Assembly: GCA_902591045.1 (NCBI GenBank) | Contig: CACIZC010000005.1 | Span: 1 to 64,000, forward strand | DNA from: an uncultured Pelagibacteraceae bacterium | GTDB taxonomy: Bacteria > Pseudomonadota > Alphaproteobacteria > Pelagibacterales > Pelagibacteraceae | Direction of reading: 5' to 3' | Length of the DNA stretch: 64,000 nt | Part shown: one piece after another, positions 1 through 8,437 of the stretch | Layout: the number at the start of each line of letters is the position of its first letter | Position numbering within the stretch: the first letter of the stretch is position 1 | Notes under the pieces: model-generated | The model's database searches: none | What the model saw: the letters and a program-made list of their open reading frames with translations, nothing else | What the model was told of the DNA's origin: nothing | Made by a program: the position numbers and the translations under genes

Positions 1-349
1 GACAAAGGTTTGCAAGACTAATAATGTAATTGTTATGATTTTTTTGAACGGATGGTAAAAGCCAAGTGGGCCAACTTAAAGATGATTTTTTTCCTAAAAA
101 TAAAAACTTTTCTTTTGAAACTTTAGTTTTAACAGGAGCACCCTCCTCTTTCCATTTTGGCAATAATTCATCAAGTGCTTTAGTTTCAAAAACGTTTCCG
201 CTTAAAATATGCGCTCCAACTTCTGATCCTTTTTCTAGAATACAAACGTTTAATTTAGGTTCGAGCTGTTTTAGTTTAATTGCCGTTGATAATCCTGCTG
301 GTCCTGCACCAACAATAACCACATCATATTCCATTGCTTCTCTAGCCAT
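1..349 (-). CDS. Electron transfer flavoprotein-ubiquinone oxidoreductase, N-terminal part (cut by window edge)
   Basis: Only the first 116 or so codons are present; the gene continues beyond base 1. The product starts MAREAMEYDVVIVGAGPAGL, a Rossmann FAD-binding site (GxGxxG), followed by EKGSEVGAHILSGNV and a KWKEEGAP stretch that are typical of ETF-QO. Known family members are membrane-bound FAD and 4Fe-4S enzymes that pass electrons from reduced ETF to ubiquinone; the iron-sulfur domain would lie outside this window. It sits 21 bases downstream of etfA on the same strand and probably shares its transcript with the dehydrogenase and ETF genes, giving a complete route from substrate to the quinone pool. 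The start ATG at 349 was chosen because it opens the FAD motif; an in-frame ATG at 334 is an alternative. Confidence 0.88.
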   Translation of the reverse strand, partial: MAREAMEYDVVIVGAGPAGLSTAIKLKQLEPKLNVCILEKGSEVGAHILSGNVFETKALDELLPKWKEEGAPVKTKVSKEKFLFLGKKSSLSWPTWLLPSVQKNHNNYIISLANLC

Positions 350-370
350 GGCGGGACTATACACAAATTT

Positions 371-1324
371 TTATTTTTGGATAGTGTTGAGTTTGTTTAG
401 CTCTGTTAAGAATTCAGGTAAGGCTTTGAATAAATCTGCTTCTAAACCATAGTCGGCAATACTGAATATGGGAGCTTCGCCGTCCTTGTTGATTGCGACA
501 ATAATTTTGCTTTCTTTCATCCCTGCTAGGTGCTGGATAGCTCCTGAAATTCCTACCGCAATATATAAATCTGGAACAACTACTTTTCCTGTTTGACCTA
601 CTTGATGATCATTACTTATGTAGCCGGCATCAACTGCAGCACGTGATGCACCAACAGCAGCGTTTAGTTTGTCTGCTATTGCGGTTATTAATTTAAAATT
701 ATCTGCACTTTCCATTCCTCTTCCTCCAGAAATTACTACTCTTGCTGTTCCAAGTTCTGGTCTTTCTGATTTTGTTTCTTCTCTTTTAATAAATTTAGAA
801 TTATTGGATACCGCTACCGCTTCAATTTTTTCGACTTGGGCTGAACCTCCTGTTTTTGGAGCAGGATCAAAAGATGTGGGTCTAATGGTTATGCATTTTT
901 TTTTGTCATTGCTTTTAACTGTTGCAAAAGCATTTCCTGCGTAGATAGGCCTAACAAAAGTATCTGCGCTATTAATTTTAGTAACATCACTCACCTGAGA
1001 AACATCTAATGCTGCTGCTACTCTTGGCATAAAATTTTTTCCAAAGGTATTAGCTGATGCAACAATCTGATCATATTTTTCTGAAATTTTTGTAACTAAT
1101 GGTGCTAAATTTTCTGGTAAATAGTTTTTATAATTTGGTGAGTCACAAAATAAGACTTTCTTTACCAGAGGAACTGCGGCTACTTCTTTTGCAACGTTTT
1201 CACATCCGCTGCCAGCAACTAAAACATGAATATCTCCATCTATTTTTGAAGCAGCGTTAATAGCATTTAGGGTAAATACTTTTAGTTTTGAATTATCATG
1301 TTCTGCTATTAATAAAAGTGACAT
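371..1324 (-). CDS. etfA: Electron transfer flavoprotein alpha subunit
   Basis: 317 residues, a normal length for the family. The C-terminal FAD domain (about 195-310) carries SGGRGM, GASRAAVDAGY and the signature QVGQTGKVVVPDLYIAVGIS followed by GAIQHLAGM, which together bind FAD. ETF is a soluble alpha-beta dimer that collects electrons from flavin dehydrogenases and hands them to ETF-QO. The start codon shares one base with the etfB stop (ATG at 1324), so the two subunits are probably translationally coupled. Its neighbours, a dimethylglycine dehydrogenase-like enzyme upstream and ETF-QO downstream, suggest that this ETF serves methylated-amine oxidation, although it could also serve other dehydrogenases. 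Confidence 0.97.
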   Translation of the reverse strand: MSLLLIAEHDNSKLKVFTLNAINAASKIDGDIHVLVAGSGCENVAKEVAAVPLVKKVLFCDSPNYKNYLPENLAPLVTKISEKYDQIVASANTFGKNFMPRVAAALDVSQVSDVTKINSADTFVRPIYAGNAFATVKSNDKKKCITIRPTSFDPAPKTGGSAQVEKIEAVAVSNNSKFIKREETKSERPELGTARVVISGGRGMESADNFKLITAIADKLNAAVGASRAAVDAGYISNDHQVGQTGKVVVPDLYIAVGISGAIQHLAGMKESKIIVAINKDGEAPIFSIADYGLEADLFKALPEFLTELNKLNTIQK

Positions 1325-2073
1325 TATATTACCTTCGCCTCGTTCTTAAGCTTGCTGACTAATTCCGCTACGCTGGAAACTTTAATTCCACCTTTTCTTT
1401 TAGGAGGTTCTTCTACTTTTAGCTGTTGGATTCTATTTGTTAAATCTATACCCAAATCTTTTGCTACCATCTGTTCCATTGGTTTTTTCTTAGCCTTCAT
1501 AATATTAGGTAGTGCAGCATAACGAGGTTCATTAAGCCTTAGATCGCAAGTAACTATTGCGGGTAAATTTATTTCTATAGTTTCTAAACCTTCATCAATT
1601 TCTCTAACTATTTCCATAGTTTTGTCTTTTAAATTAACTTTGGATGTAAAAGTTCCTTGTGGCCAATTCAACATGGCAGCCAACATTTGGCCGGTTTGAT
1701 TGCAATCGTCATCGATAGCTTGTTTGCCTAAAAAAACCATGTCTGGTTTTTCTTTTTCAACAACTTTTTTTAAAATTTTTGCAATGCCTAAAGGCTCAAT
1801 ATAAGTATCAGCCTTTACATGAATTCCTCTGTCTGCTCCAACGGCTAAAGCTTTTCTTACTGTTTCTTGTGCTTTCTCTTCACCAATTGTGATTGCAACC
1901 ACTTCTTTGACTTTGCCTGACTCTTTAAGTTTTACTGCTTCTTCAATAGCGTTATCGTCCGGTGGATTGGTTGACATTTTAACATTGTCAGTATGAACGC
2001 CAGAACCATCTTCTTTGACTCTAATTTGAACGTTGTAATCTATAACTCTTTTAACAGCGACTAAGATTTTCAT
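1324..2073 (-). CDS. etfB: Electron transfer flavoprotein beta subunit
   Basis: 249 residues. It starts MKILVAVKRVIDYNVQIRVK, as ETF-beta proteins do, and residues 157-195 (VREIDEGLETIEINLPAIVT, then CDLRLNEPRYAALPNIMKAK) match the ETF-beta signature that contacts the partner dehydrogenase. The beta subunit binds AMP and forms the recognition loop for electron donors. The ORF begins directly after the stop codon of the upstream dehydrogenase-like gene and overlaps etfA by one base, so dehydrogenase, etfB, etfA and ETF-QO form one tight minus-strand operon. Confidence 0.97.
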   Translation of the reverse strand: MKILVAVKRVIDYNVQIRVKEDGSGVHTDNVKMSTNPPDDNAIEEAVKLKESGKVKEVVAITIGEEKAQETVRKALAVGADRGIHVKADTYIEPLGIAKILKKVVEKEKPDMVFLGKQAIDDDCNQTGQMLAAMLNWPQGTFTSKVNLKDKTMEIVREIDEGLETIEINLPAIVTCDLRLNEPRYAALPNIMKAKKKPMEQMVAKDLGIDLTNRIQQLKVEEPPKRKGGIKVSSVAELVSKLKNEAKVI

Positions 2074-4506
2074 TTAAGCTCTTAGTAATTTGTTTTCGGA
2101 GTCGTATGGTGAATCTTCGATAATAGAAACTTTGTGCATTTTACCTAGTATATCAATTTCTAATTTTTGTCCAACTTTTGCTAACTCCGGTTTTACCATT
2201 CCTAAAGCTAAGGATTTGTTTAATCTAAAACCAAAATCTCCGCCAGTAGCTCTACCTACCACTTTTCCGTTATTGTAGATTGGATTGTTTCCTAAAACGT
2301 CTGCGTCACTTACCTCATGGATTTCCATTGTTACTAATTTATTAGAAAAACCTTTGGCTCTCCATTTGTCTAATGCCGCACGTCCAATAAAATCTCCTTT
2401 GTTTGGATGAATAAATCTATCCAAACCAGACTCATATGGTGAATATTCAATAGAAAGTTCTGTCCCTACTAGTTTATAAGATTTTTCTACTCTCAAACTA
2501 TTCATGGCTCTAATACCATAAGGTTTTAAATTAAATGCTTTTCCTGATTCCATTAGTTTATCAAAGATATGATTTTGATATTCGATTGGATGATGAAGTT
2601 CCCAACCAAGTTCTCCCACAAAATTTACTCTCATTGCATTGCATGGGGCTAAACCAATATTAATATTTTGTGCGCTTAACCATTTAAATTTATCGTTAGA
2701 AAAATCTGCTTTTGAAACTTTTTCCATGAGTTGTCTTGCTTTTGGTCCAGAAACCACGAGCACACCCATGCTATTCGTTAAATTTTCATACTGAACTGTT
2801 CCGTCTTTTGGCATCCATTTTTGTATCCAGTCATGGTCTAATCTTTGAAATGCTCCTGCAGATACTAAATAAAAACTATCTGCTGCTTCCCGCATAATTG
2901 TAAACTCTGAGTGAACTCCACCTTTTGTATTCAAAGCGTGACAAAGGTTAATTCGTCCAATTTTTTTTGGAAGTTTATTTGCTACTAATTTATCTAAAAA
3001 TTCTTCTGCTCCAGGTCCTTTGATTCTACATTTTCCAAATGCTGTCATATCAAGAAGACCAACATTTTCTTTTACATTTTTACATTCCTTTTCAACACTT
3101 TTGAACCATTTAGACCTTCTAAATGACCAATCGTCTTCTTGCTTTTCACCATCTGTTGCAAAAAAATTTGGTCTTTCCCATCCAAATTTTTGTCCAAAAA
3201 CTGCTCCAAGTTTTTTCATTCGATCATAACATGGAGCTTGTCTTAAAGGTCTCCCCGCTTCTCTTTCTTCATCTGGATAGTGAATAGTAAATACATTGGC
3301 ATAAGCTTCTTCGTTCTTTTCAATTAAATAAGATTTTGTTGCATAAGAACCGTATCGTCTTGGTTCAACACCAAGCATGTCGATTGTTGGTTCTCCATCA
3401 ATAATCCATTCTGCTAATTGCCAGCCAGCTCCGCCTGCGGCCGTAATTCCAAAGCTATGTCCTTCATTAATCCAAAAGTTTTTTAATCCCCAAGCAGGTC
3501 CAACGATTGGATTTCCATCAGGTGTATAACAAATAGCGCCGTTGTAAACTTTTTTTACCCCAACTTCTGCAAAAGCTGGTACTCTTTTAATTGCTCCTTC
3601 TATATGAGGCGCTAAACGGTCTAGGTCTTCTTGAAATAATTCGTATTCACTATCTTTTGAAGGGCCATCAACATAACAACAAGGAGCTCCTCTTTCGTAG
3701 GGACCTAAAACAAATCCGCCTGCTTCTTCTCTCATATACCAAGAGTTATCACTATCTCTTAACACTCCCATTTCTGGTTTTCCTTCTTTTTTTCTTTTTT
3801 GAATTTCTGGATGCGGTTCTGTAACAATGAATTGATGTTCAACAGGAATAACTGGGACTTCTAAACCAACCATCTGACCCGTTTGTCGTGCAAAATTTCC
3901 ACTACAAGAGATAACGTGTTCGCAAGAAATAGTTCCTTTATCAGTTTCTACAGTCCATCCATCTTTTGTTTGTTTAATACCAACAACTGTTGTGTTTCTA
4001 TAAATTTCTGCACCACGATTTCTTGCGCCTGTTGCTAATGCTTGGGTAAGATCAGCTGGTTGAATATAACCATCTTCTGGGTGTTGTATTGCACCAACCA
4101 AGCCTTCTATGTTACATAAAGGCCAAATTTCTTTTACTTGCTCGGGTTTTAAGAATTTTACATTTACGCCAATAGTTTTTGCTACACCAGCATACTGATG
4201 ATATTCATCCATACGATCCTTTGTTTGCGCTAAACGAATATTTGAAACAACACTAAAACCAACTTTCTTTCCCGTTTCTTTTTCTAAAGATTTATATAAT
4301 TGAACAGCATATCTATGCAATTGTCCCACGGAATAACTCATGTTGAAAAGAGGCAACAGTCCTGCAGCATGCCAAGTTGAGCCTGAGGTCAATTCTTTTC
4401 TTTCAACCAAAACCACATCTGACCACCCTTTTTTGGCAAGATGGTAAAGTGCGCTTACTCCCACAACACCTCCTCCTATTACAACAACCTTAGATTTTGA
4501 TTTCAT
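2074..4506 (-). CDS. Dimethylglycine/sarcosine dehydrogenase-like FAD and folate enzyme (FAD oxidoreductase plus GcvT domains)
   Basis: 810 residues. The N-terminal half is a DAO-type FAD domain: VVVIGGGVVGVSALYHLAKK at 7-26, then SGSTWHAAG, where His46 matches the histidine that carries covalent FAD in dimethylglycine and sarcosine dehydrogenases. The C-terminal half (about 430-800) resembles the glycine-cleavage T protein tetrahydrofolate domain, including MRVNFVGELGWELHHPIEYQ and RAMNSLRVEKSYK. Family members demethylate dimethylglycine or sarcosine, pass the one-carbon unit to tetrahydrofolate and the electrons to ETF. The etfB-etfA-ETF-QO genes directly downstream fit that electron route. 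Dimethylglycine versus sarcosine cannot be settled from sequence alone. DmdA (DMSP demethylase) is GcvT-like too but lacks the FAD domain, so it is excluded. Confidence 0.87.
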   Translation of the reverse strand: MKSKSKVVVIGGGVVGVSALYHLAKKGWSDVVLVERKELTSGSTWHAAGLLPLFNMSYSVGQLHRYAVQLYKSLEKETGKKVGFSVVSNIRLAQTKDRMDEYHQYAGVAKTIGVNVKFLKPEQVKEIWPLCNIEGLVGAIQHPEDGYIQPADLTQALATGARNRGAEIYRNTTVVGIKQTKDGWTVETDKGTISCEHVISCSGNFARQTGQMVGLEVPVIPVEHQFIVTEPHPEIQKRKKEGKPEMGVLRDSDNSWYMREEAGGFVLGPYERGAPCCYVDGPSKDSEYELFQEDLDRLAPHIEGAIKRVPAFAEVGVKKVYNGAICYTPDGNPIVGPAWGLKNFWINEGHSFGITAAGGAGWQLAEWIIDGEPTIDMLGVEPRRYGSYATKSYLIEKNEEAYANVFTIHYPDEEREAGRPLRQAPCYDRMKKLGAVFGQKFGWERPNFFATDGEKQEDDWSFRRSKWFKSVEKECKNVKENVGLLDMTAFGKCRIKGPGAEEFLDKLVANKLPKKIGRINLCHALNTKGGVHSEFTIMREAADSFYLVSAGAFQRLDHDWIQKWMPKDGTVQYENLTNSMGVLVVSGPKARQLMEKVSKADFSNDKFKWLSAQNINIGLAPCNAMRVNFVGELGWELHHPIEYQNHIFDKLMESGKAFNLKPYGIRAMNSLRVEKSYKLVGTELSIEYSPYESGLDRFIHPNKGDFIGRAALDKWRAKGFSNKLVTMEIHEVSDADVLGNNPIYNNGKVVGRATGGDFGFRLNKSLALGMVKPELAKVGQKLEIDILGKMHKVSIIEDSPYDSENKLLRA

Positions 4507-4552
4507 AAATTAAGAATATGATAATTTTAATTAGATTGAAATGAGTATTTTT

Positions 4553-4987
4553 CTACTGAGATTTGTAAGAAAAACGCGGCATATTGTGAAAGGTTTCTTT
4601 TGAAACTTTTACAATATTAAATTTTTGAATTTTGTTTTTAATACCTTCATATGAGACCATGCTGGCTTGAACATTTTCAGGTGATTTTATAAAAGTATCT
4701 TCTTTTTTATTTGCCTTAATTATCTTTTTTGCATTTGAAATTGACTTCTGTACCTCTCCCTCAATTAACGATGCAGTTTTCACTACTTTTTGTTTCTGCA
4801 AATGTATTATGTGTTGTATTGGATATTTGCCAGTCTTAGCCTTTATTCCGTAACTCATGGCAGAGGATAGAGAAGATTGAACCACTTTTCCTTGAGCGCC
4901 TCCTATGGCTGGACCAACAATTAAAGATGACTCGAAACATCCCTGCAATAAAAAGGTTAAAGTTATTGGTAGTATAATTTTTTTCAT
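4553..4987 (-). CDS. Small lipoprotein of unknown function, paralogue of the next gene
   Basis: 144 residues with a lipoprotein signal: MKKIILPITLTFLLQGC, lipid-modified cysteine at 17. The mature start FESSLIVGPAIGGAQGKVVQ and the later KTGKYPIQHIIHLQKQK align residue by residue with the neighbouring lipoprotein at 5104-5478 (YTSSLTVLGPATGIVHGKTA; ETGKSPIEHVLTKQQQ). The downstream part is basic and shows no domain that I recognise. The glycine-rich GPAIGGAQGK stretch may insert in or lie on a membrane, which is inference. It is separated from the dehydrogenase-like gene by 46 bases and from its paralogue by 116 bases, so it may have its own promoter. Confidence 0.8.
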   Translation of the reverse strand: MKKIILPITLTFLLQGCFESSLIVGPAIGGAQGKVVQSSLSSAMSYGIKAKTGKYPIQHIIHLQKQKVVKTASLIEGEVQKSISNAKKIIKANKKEDTFIKSPENVQASMVSYEGIKNKIQKFNIVKVSKETFHNMPRFSYKSQ

Positions 4988-5103
4988 TAAAATATATGGT
5001 CCTGATTAACATTTGAATGGAACTTTACAAGAAATATTTTCCAACGAATTGTTACATTCGTGAAATATAAACTACAAGTTGTGTTACTGATTTTTAAAAA
5101 TAT

Positions 5104-5478
5104 TTAAGGATTTTGCTTGATTATTTTTTCTCTAACTTTGTTTATTCTAGCCTCTAAATTAAGACCAAGAAGTTTTTTATGATTTTCTGCAACCCTGGAT
5201 TTTATACTTAAACAAAGACCAGGATTTATCACGCAAGGGTTTAGTTCTCTTTTTTTCTTTTCGTAATAAGCTTGTTGTTGTTTAGTTAAAACATGTTCAA
5301 TAGGACTTTTACCAGTTTCTTCTTTGATAAGATAATTTAATGATGTGCTTGCAACTGACTCGGCAGTTTTACCATGCACTATCCCTGTAGCTGGACCTAG
5401 CACAGTAAGAGAGCTCGTATAACAGCCTGACAAAAGCAAACCTGCTAATACTAAAATAGTTAAGTTTCTTATCCTCAT
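5104..5478 (-). CDS. Small lipoprotein of unknown function, paralogue of the preceding gene
   Basis: About 124 residues from the preferred ATG at 5478, which opens MRIRNLTILVLAGLLLSGC with a clear lipobox (Cys19). An upstream in-frame ATG at 5514 would add 12 residues in front of the signal peptide and is less likely. The mature protein shares the GPATGIVHGK and KSPIEHVL motifs with the lipoprotein encoded next to it, so the two arose by tandem duplication. The C-terminal third contains a cysteine pair in NPCVINPGLCLS and a basic helical tail. I do not recognise the family. Its partner in the tandem and the lack of any enzyme motif suggest a structural or envelope role only. Confidence 0.78.
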   Translation of the reverse strand: MRIRNLTILVLAGLLLSGCYTSSLTVLGPATGIVHGKTAESVASTSLNYLIKEETGKSPIEHVLTKQQQAYYEKKKRELNPCVINPGLCLSIKSRVAENHKKLLGLNLEARINKVREKIIKQNP

Positions 5479-5555
5479 CTCCAACTCCCAATTTATAAAA
5501 CGAATCAAACACAAATTCGCACGTAAATATACATGCTTTTTTAGTCAAAATACAA

Positions 5556-6518
5556 CTAAAGGTTTAACTGGCTTATCTGTCTTTTTGGCTTGCCTTGAAC
5601 ACAAGAATCCAAATTTTCAATCATTTGATTATAAAATATAGAATAATTTTCTTCGGTTACGTACCCGATATGGGGAAGCAATAAAGCGTTAGGCAAAAAT
5701 CTTAATTTGTGATCTTGAGGCAAAGGTTCATGTTCATACACGTCTAATCCAGCGCCGGCTATAACATCATCTTCCAGAGCTTGTATTAAATCTTTTTCAT
5801 TTACAATTGGACCTCTAGATGTGTTTATTAGAAAAGAAGTTTTTTTCATAATTTCTAATTCTTTTTTAGTTATAAGATTTTTGTATCTATCACCTAAAAC
5901 AACGTGTATTGAAACAATATCAGAGTTTTTTAATAATTCTTCTTTGCTCATTGGAAGAACGCCTGATTCATTAGCGTGAGATAAATTTAAATTTTCACTC
6001 CAAGTTACAACCTGCATTCCAAAAGCCTTTCCTATTTTAGCAACTTGTGATCCGATTTTTCCCAAACCTATTAAACCAAGTATCTTGCCCTTAAGCTCAA
6101 ATCCTATAGTGGTTTGCCAATAACCCTGAAACATATTGTCTATTTCTTGTTTAAGATTTCTCATTAAACCAAGTATAAGAGTCCAGGTAATTTCTGCTGC
6201 AGGATTAGAATTAATATCTGTGCCACATACAATGATCTTTCTTTTTTTTGCCTCCTCTAGGTCAATAGCTTTATTTCTCATTCCACTTGTCATAATAAAT
6301 TTTAGATTTTTTAAATTTGATAATAATGATTTAGATATTTTTGTTCTCTCTCTCATTGCAAAAATTACCTCAAATTCCTCTAGACTGGTAGAAGCTTCAG
6401 CTTCACTTGTGAATGGTTCGTTAAATATTGTAAAATTATATTTCCCTTTGTATTTATCAATATCAACAAATTCTTTAAAAACATCTTGATAATCGTCTAA
6501 AACTGCTACTTTTATCAT
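5556..6518 (-). CDS. D-2-hydroxyacid dehydrogenase (NAD-binding)
   Basis: 320 residues, the usual length for the D-isomer-specific 2-hydroxyacid dehydrogenase family. It has the NAD-binding GLGKIG at 151-156, the substrate-binding and catalytic arginine in TSRGP (Arg235), the glutamate in DVYEHEP (262-264) and the catalytic His283 in LPHIGY. These enzymes interconvert 2-oxoacids and D-2-hydroxyacids. The substrate is not readable from sequence; the MRERT and SGMRN segments place it in a poorly characterised subgroup rather than with PdxB or SerA. It lies 37 bases after a DadA-like gene on the same strand, which makes 2-oxoacid handling after amino-acid deamination a plausible but unproven role. 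Confidence 0.9.
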   Translation of the reverse strand: MIKVAVLDDYQDVFKEFVDIDKYKGKYNFTIFNEPFTSEAEASTSLEEFEVIFAMRERTKISKSLLSNLKNLKFIMTSGMRNKAIDLEEAKKRKIIVCGTDINSNPAAEITWTLILGLMRNLKQEIDNMFQGYWQTTIGFELKGKILGLIGLGKIGSQVAKIGKAFGMQVVTWSENLNLSHANESGVLPMSKEELLKNSDIVSIHVVLGDRYKNLITKKELEIMKKTSFLINTSRGPIVNEKDLIQALEDDVIAGAGLDVYEHEPLPQDHKLRFLPNALLLPHIGYVTEENYSIFYNQMIENLDSCVQGKPKRQISQLNL

Positions 6519-6555
6519 TTAATTTTTATTTCATAATTTTTATTCAATATAAGTC

Positions 6556-7821
6556 TTAACCAAAACGTGAGGAGCTATAAGGTGATAAATCTAGATTCGT
6601 TTTTTCACCAGATATTATTCCAGAAATAATTTTTCCAGTCATTGCTCCTAAAGTCCAACCAAGATGGTGATGACCAAAGGCATAGATAATATTTTTATTA
6701 TTTTTTGAAGGACCAAGAACTGGAAGAAAATCTGGAAGTGTTGGTCTAAATCCTAACCATTCATCTTTGTATTCTTCAAGTTGAGGCAGAAGCTCTTTTG
6801 CGCAATTGACAATATATTTAATTCTTTTTTTAGAAAGAGGATTTTTTAAACCGCCCAGTTCAACTGTTCCAACTGCTCTCAAACCTTGATTCATTGGTGT
6901 CATTCCAAAACCTCTATCTAAAAATATAATTGGCCTACTAATTAATTTGTCCATTCCCTCAAAATGAACGTGGTATCCTCTCTCTGTATCTAAAGGAATT
7001 TTCTCACCAAGCTGTTCTGTGAATTTTTTAGAGAAAGCGCCACATGCTATCACGGATTTTTCAAAATTATATTCCGCATTATCAGTTTTGATAATTGTTT
7101 TATTTAAGGTTGATTGATTAACTGAATTTACATTTTCCTTTTTAAAAATTCCTCCTTTTTTTATATAAAGATCAAATAGTTTTTTTAATATTCCAACAGG
7201 ATCTCTAGCGTGATAAGCATAATCAAAGTAAACTCCTCCTGAAAATACTGGTTTTAGATTTGGTTCTAACTCTAAGATTTCCTTAACCGTCAATATTTTT
7301 TGTTTCACACCAAGGTCATTTCTAACTTTGATTTCCAATTTCCTACTTTTTAAATTTTGGTTTGTCCAAACATAGAGGATTCCTTTTTTTTCAAGCAAAT
7401 TAGTTGTGTCTATTTCTTCAAAAATTTCATCGTAAGCACTTAACGAATGATCAAGTATCTGATGCATATATTTCGCTGTATGCAACATTGACTTCTTATT
7501 GCAATTTTTTAAGTAACCTAAAATCCATGGAATCATTTTATGCATATAGTTCCAACGCAAAGCCAAGGGTCCATTGGTACTAAAAATCATTTTTGGAACA
7601 TCGTATAAAACATCTGGTCTATTTAGTTGTAAAACTGCGTAAGGTGAAAAGTGTCCAGCATTCCCGTATGAAGCCATATTGCGACCCGTGCCTGGGTCTT
7701 GATTGTCAAATATAGTTGTTTTTATATTTCTCTTTAGTAATTGAAGACCTATACAAACGCCTTGTATTCCGGCACCAACTATTCCAACAGATTCACACTT
7801 AACTGTGCTCATTAAGACCAA
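6556..7821 (-). CDS. D-amino acid dehydrogenase-like FAD oxidoreductase (DadA/DAO family)
   Basis: 421 residues with an N-terminal FAD site (VGIVGAGIQGVCIGLQLLKR; GxGxxG at 16-21), the GRNMASYGNAGHFSPYAVLQ stretch typical of DadA-like proteins, and a C-terminal FAD-closing segment GHHHLGWTLGAMTGKIIS. The family oxidises D-amino acids to 2-oxoacids with electrons going to the respiratory chain. Substrate is uncertain because related enzymes act on D-alanine, hydroxyproline or other amines. The ATG at 7821 (MVLMSTVK) and one three codons later at 7812 are both possible; the second is closer to family starts. The downstream 2-hydroxyacid dehydrogenase may process its product. Confidence 0.87.
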   Translation of the reverse strand: MVLMSTVKCESVGIVGAGIQGVCIGLQLLKRNIKTTIFDNQDPGTGRNMASYGNAGHFSPYAVLQLNRPDVLYDVPKMIFSTNGPLALRWNYMHKMIPWILGYLKNCNKKSMLHTAKYMHQILDHSLSAYDEIFEEIDTTNLLEKKGILYVWTNQNLKSRKLEIKVRNDLGVKQKILTVKEILELEPNLKPVFSGGVYFDYAYHARDPVGILKKLFDLYIKKGGIFKKENVNSVNQSTLNKTIIKTDNAEYNFEKSVIACGAFSKKFTEQLGEKIPLDTERGYHVHFEGMDKLISRPIIFLDRGFGMTPMNQGLRAVGTVELGGLKNPLSKKRIKYIVNCAKELLPQLEEYKDEWLGFRPTLPDFLPVLGPSKNNKNIIYAFGHHHLGWTLGAMTGKIISGIISGEKTNLDLSPYSSSRFG

Positions 7822-7872
7822 TGTATTGTAGATTTCTGATTTATGAAAGGTGGTAAATTATACCTATTAGAA

Positions 7873-8346
7873 TTAATTGCTTGCTACGATTTTAGGACGG
7901 CCTTTTTTATTCTTTTCTTTTGCATCTTTAGCTTCCTTGGCTTCGATGCTTTCTAATTTAAACTCATCTTGTGCTGCTTCTAAACTAGTGCTCTCTGTTT
8001 TTTTAATATAACCGTTAATGTCTGCGCCTTCTTCGGTTTTTAAACTTTCACTGAATAAAATATCTCCTTTAACAACAGCTGAACTTGCAATAACTATTGT
8101 TTTTGCAACAATTTTTCCTTCTAGGTGACCATATATTTCAACTTTATCGGTCTCAACAGGTCCTATGATTGAACCAGTCTCTTTAATAATTAAATCGTTT
8201 GTATAAACCGCTCCTTTTACTAAACCAGCTATATCTATAGCGCCAGAAGTTCTGAGAGTTCCTTCTAATGAAAAAGTTTCACTTATTAATGATCTTCCGC
8301 TATCATTTAGTGGTTTCGGATTGCTAGGTTTTTTTGTTCCAAACAT
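7873..8346 (-). CDS. Bactofilin (polymer-forming cytoskeletal protein)
   Basis: 157 residues. The central part (about 20-120) has the bactofilin beta-helix pattern: SLISETFSLEGTLRTSGAID, then GLVKGAVYTNDLIIKETGSI and VEIYGHLEGKIVAKTIVIAS. Bactofilins polymerise without nucleotide and act as membrane-associated scaffolds for cell-wall enzymes. The C-terminal tail is charged and lysine-rich. The gene lies 91 bases downstream of rodA at the end of the mreBCD-mrdA-rodA run, so a role in cell shape is the natural inference. The beta-helix has no catalytic residues, so function rests on family and context. Confidence 0.9.
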   Translation of the reverse strand: MFGTKKPSNPKPLNDSGRSLISETFSLEGTLRTSGAIDIAGLVKGAVYTNDLIIKETGSIIGPVETDKVEIYGHLEGKIVAKTIVIASSAVVKGDILFSESLKTEEGADINGYIKKTESTSLEAAQDEFKLESIEAKEAKDAKEKNKKGRPKIVASN

Positions 8347-8437
8347 GATTGTATAACATCAGATTATTCATATTGATTCAACAAGAGAATGCATTATTTT
8401 GGGTCAAAATTCACTAGTTTTTTAACTTTTAGTTGTA

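Noticed and set aside
66..452. Open reading frame of 128 codons on the plus strand
   Set aside because: It is antisense to the ETF-QO N-terminal coding region and the etfA 3' end, both of which have clear family motifs.
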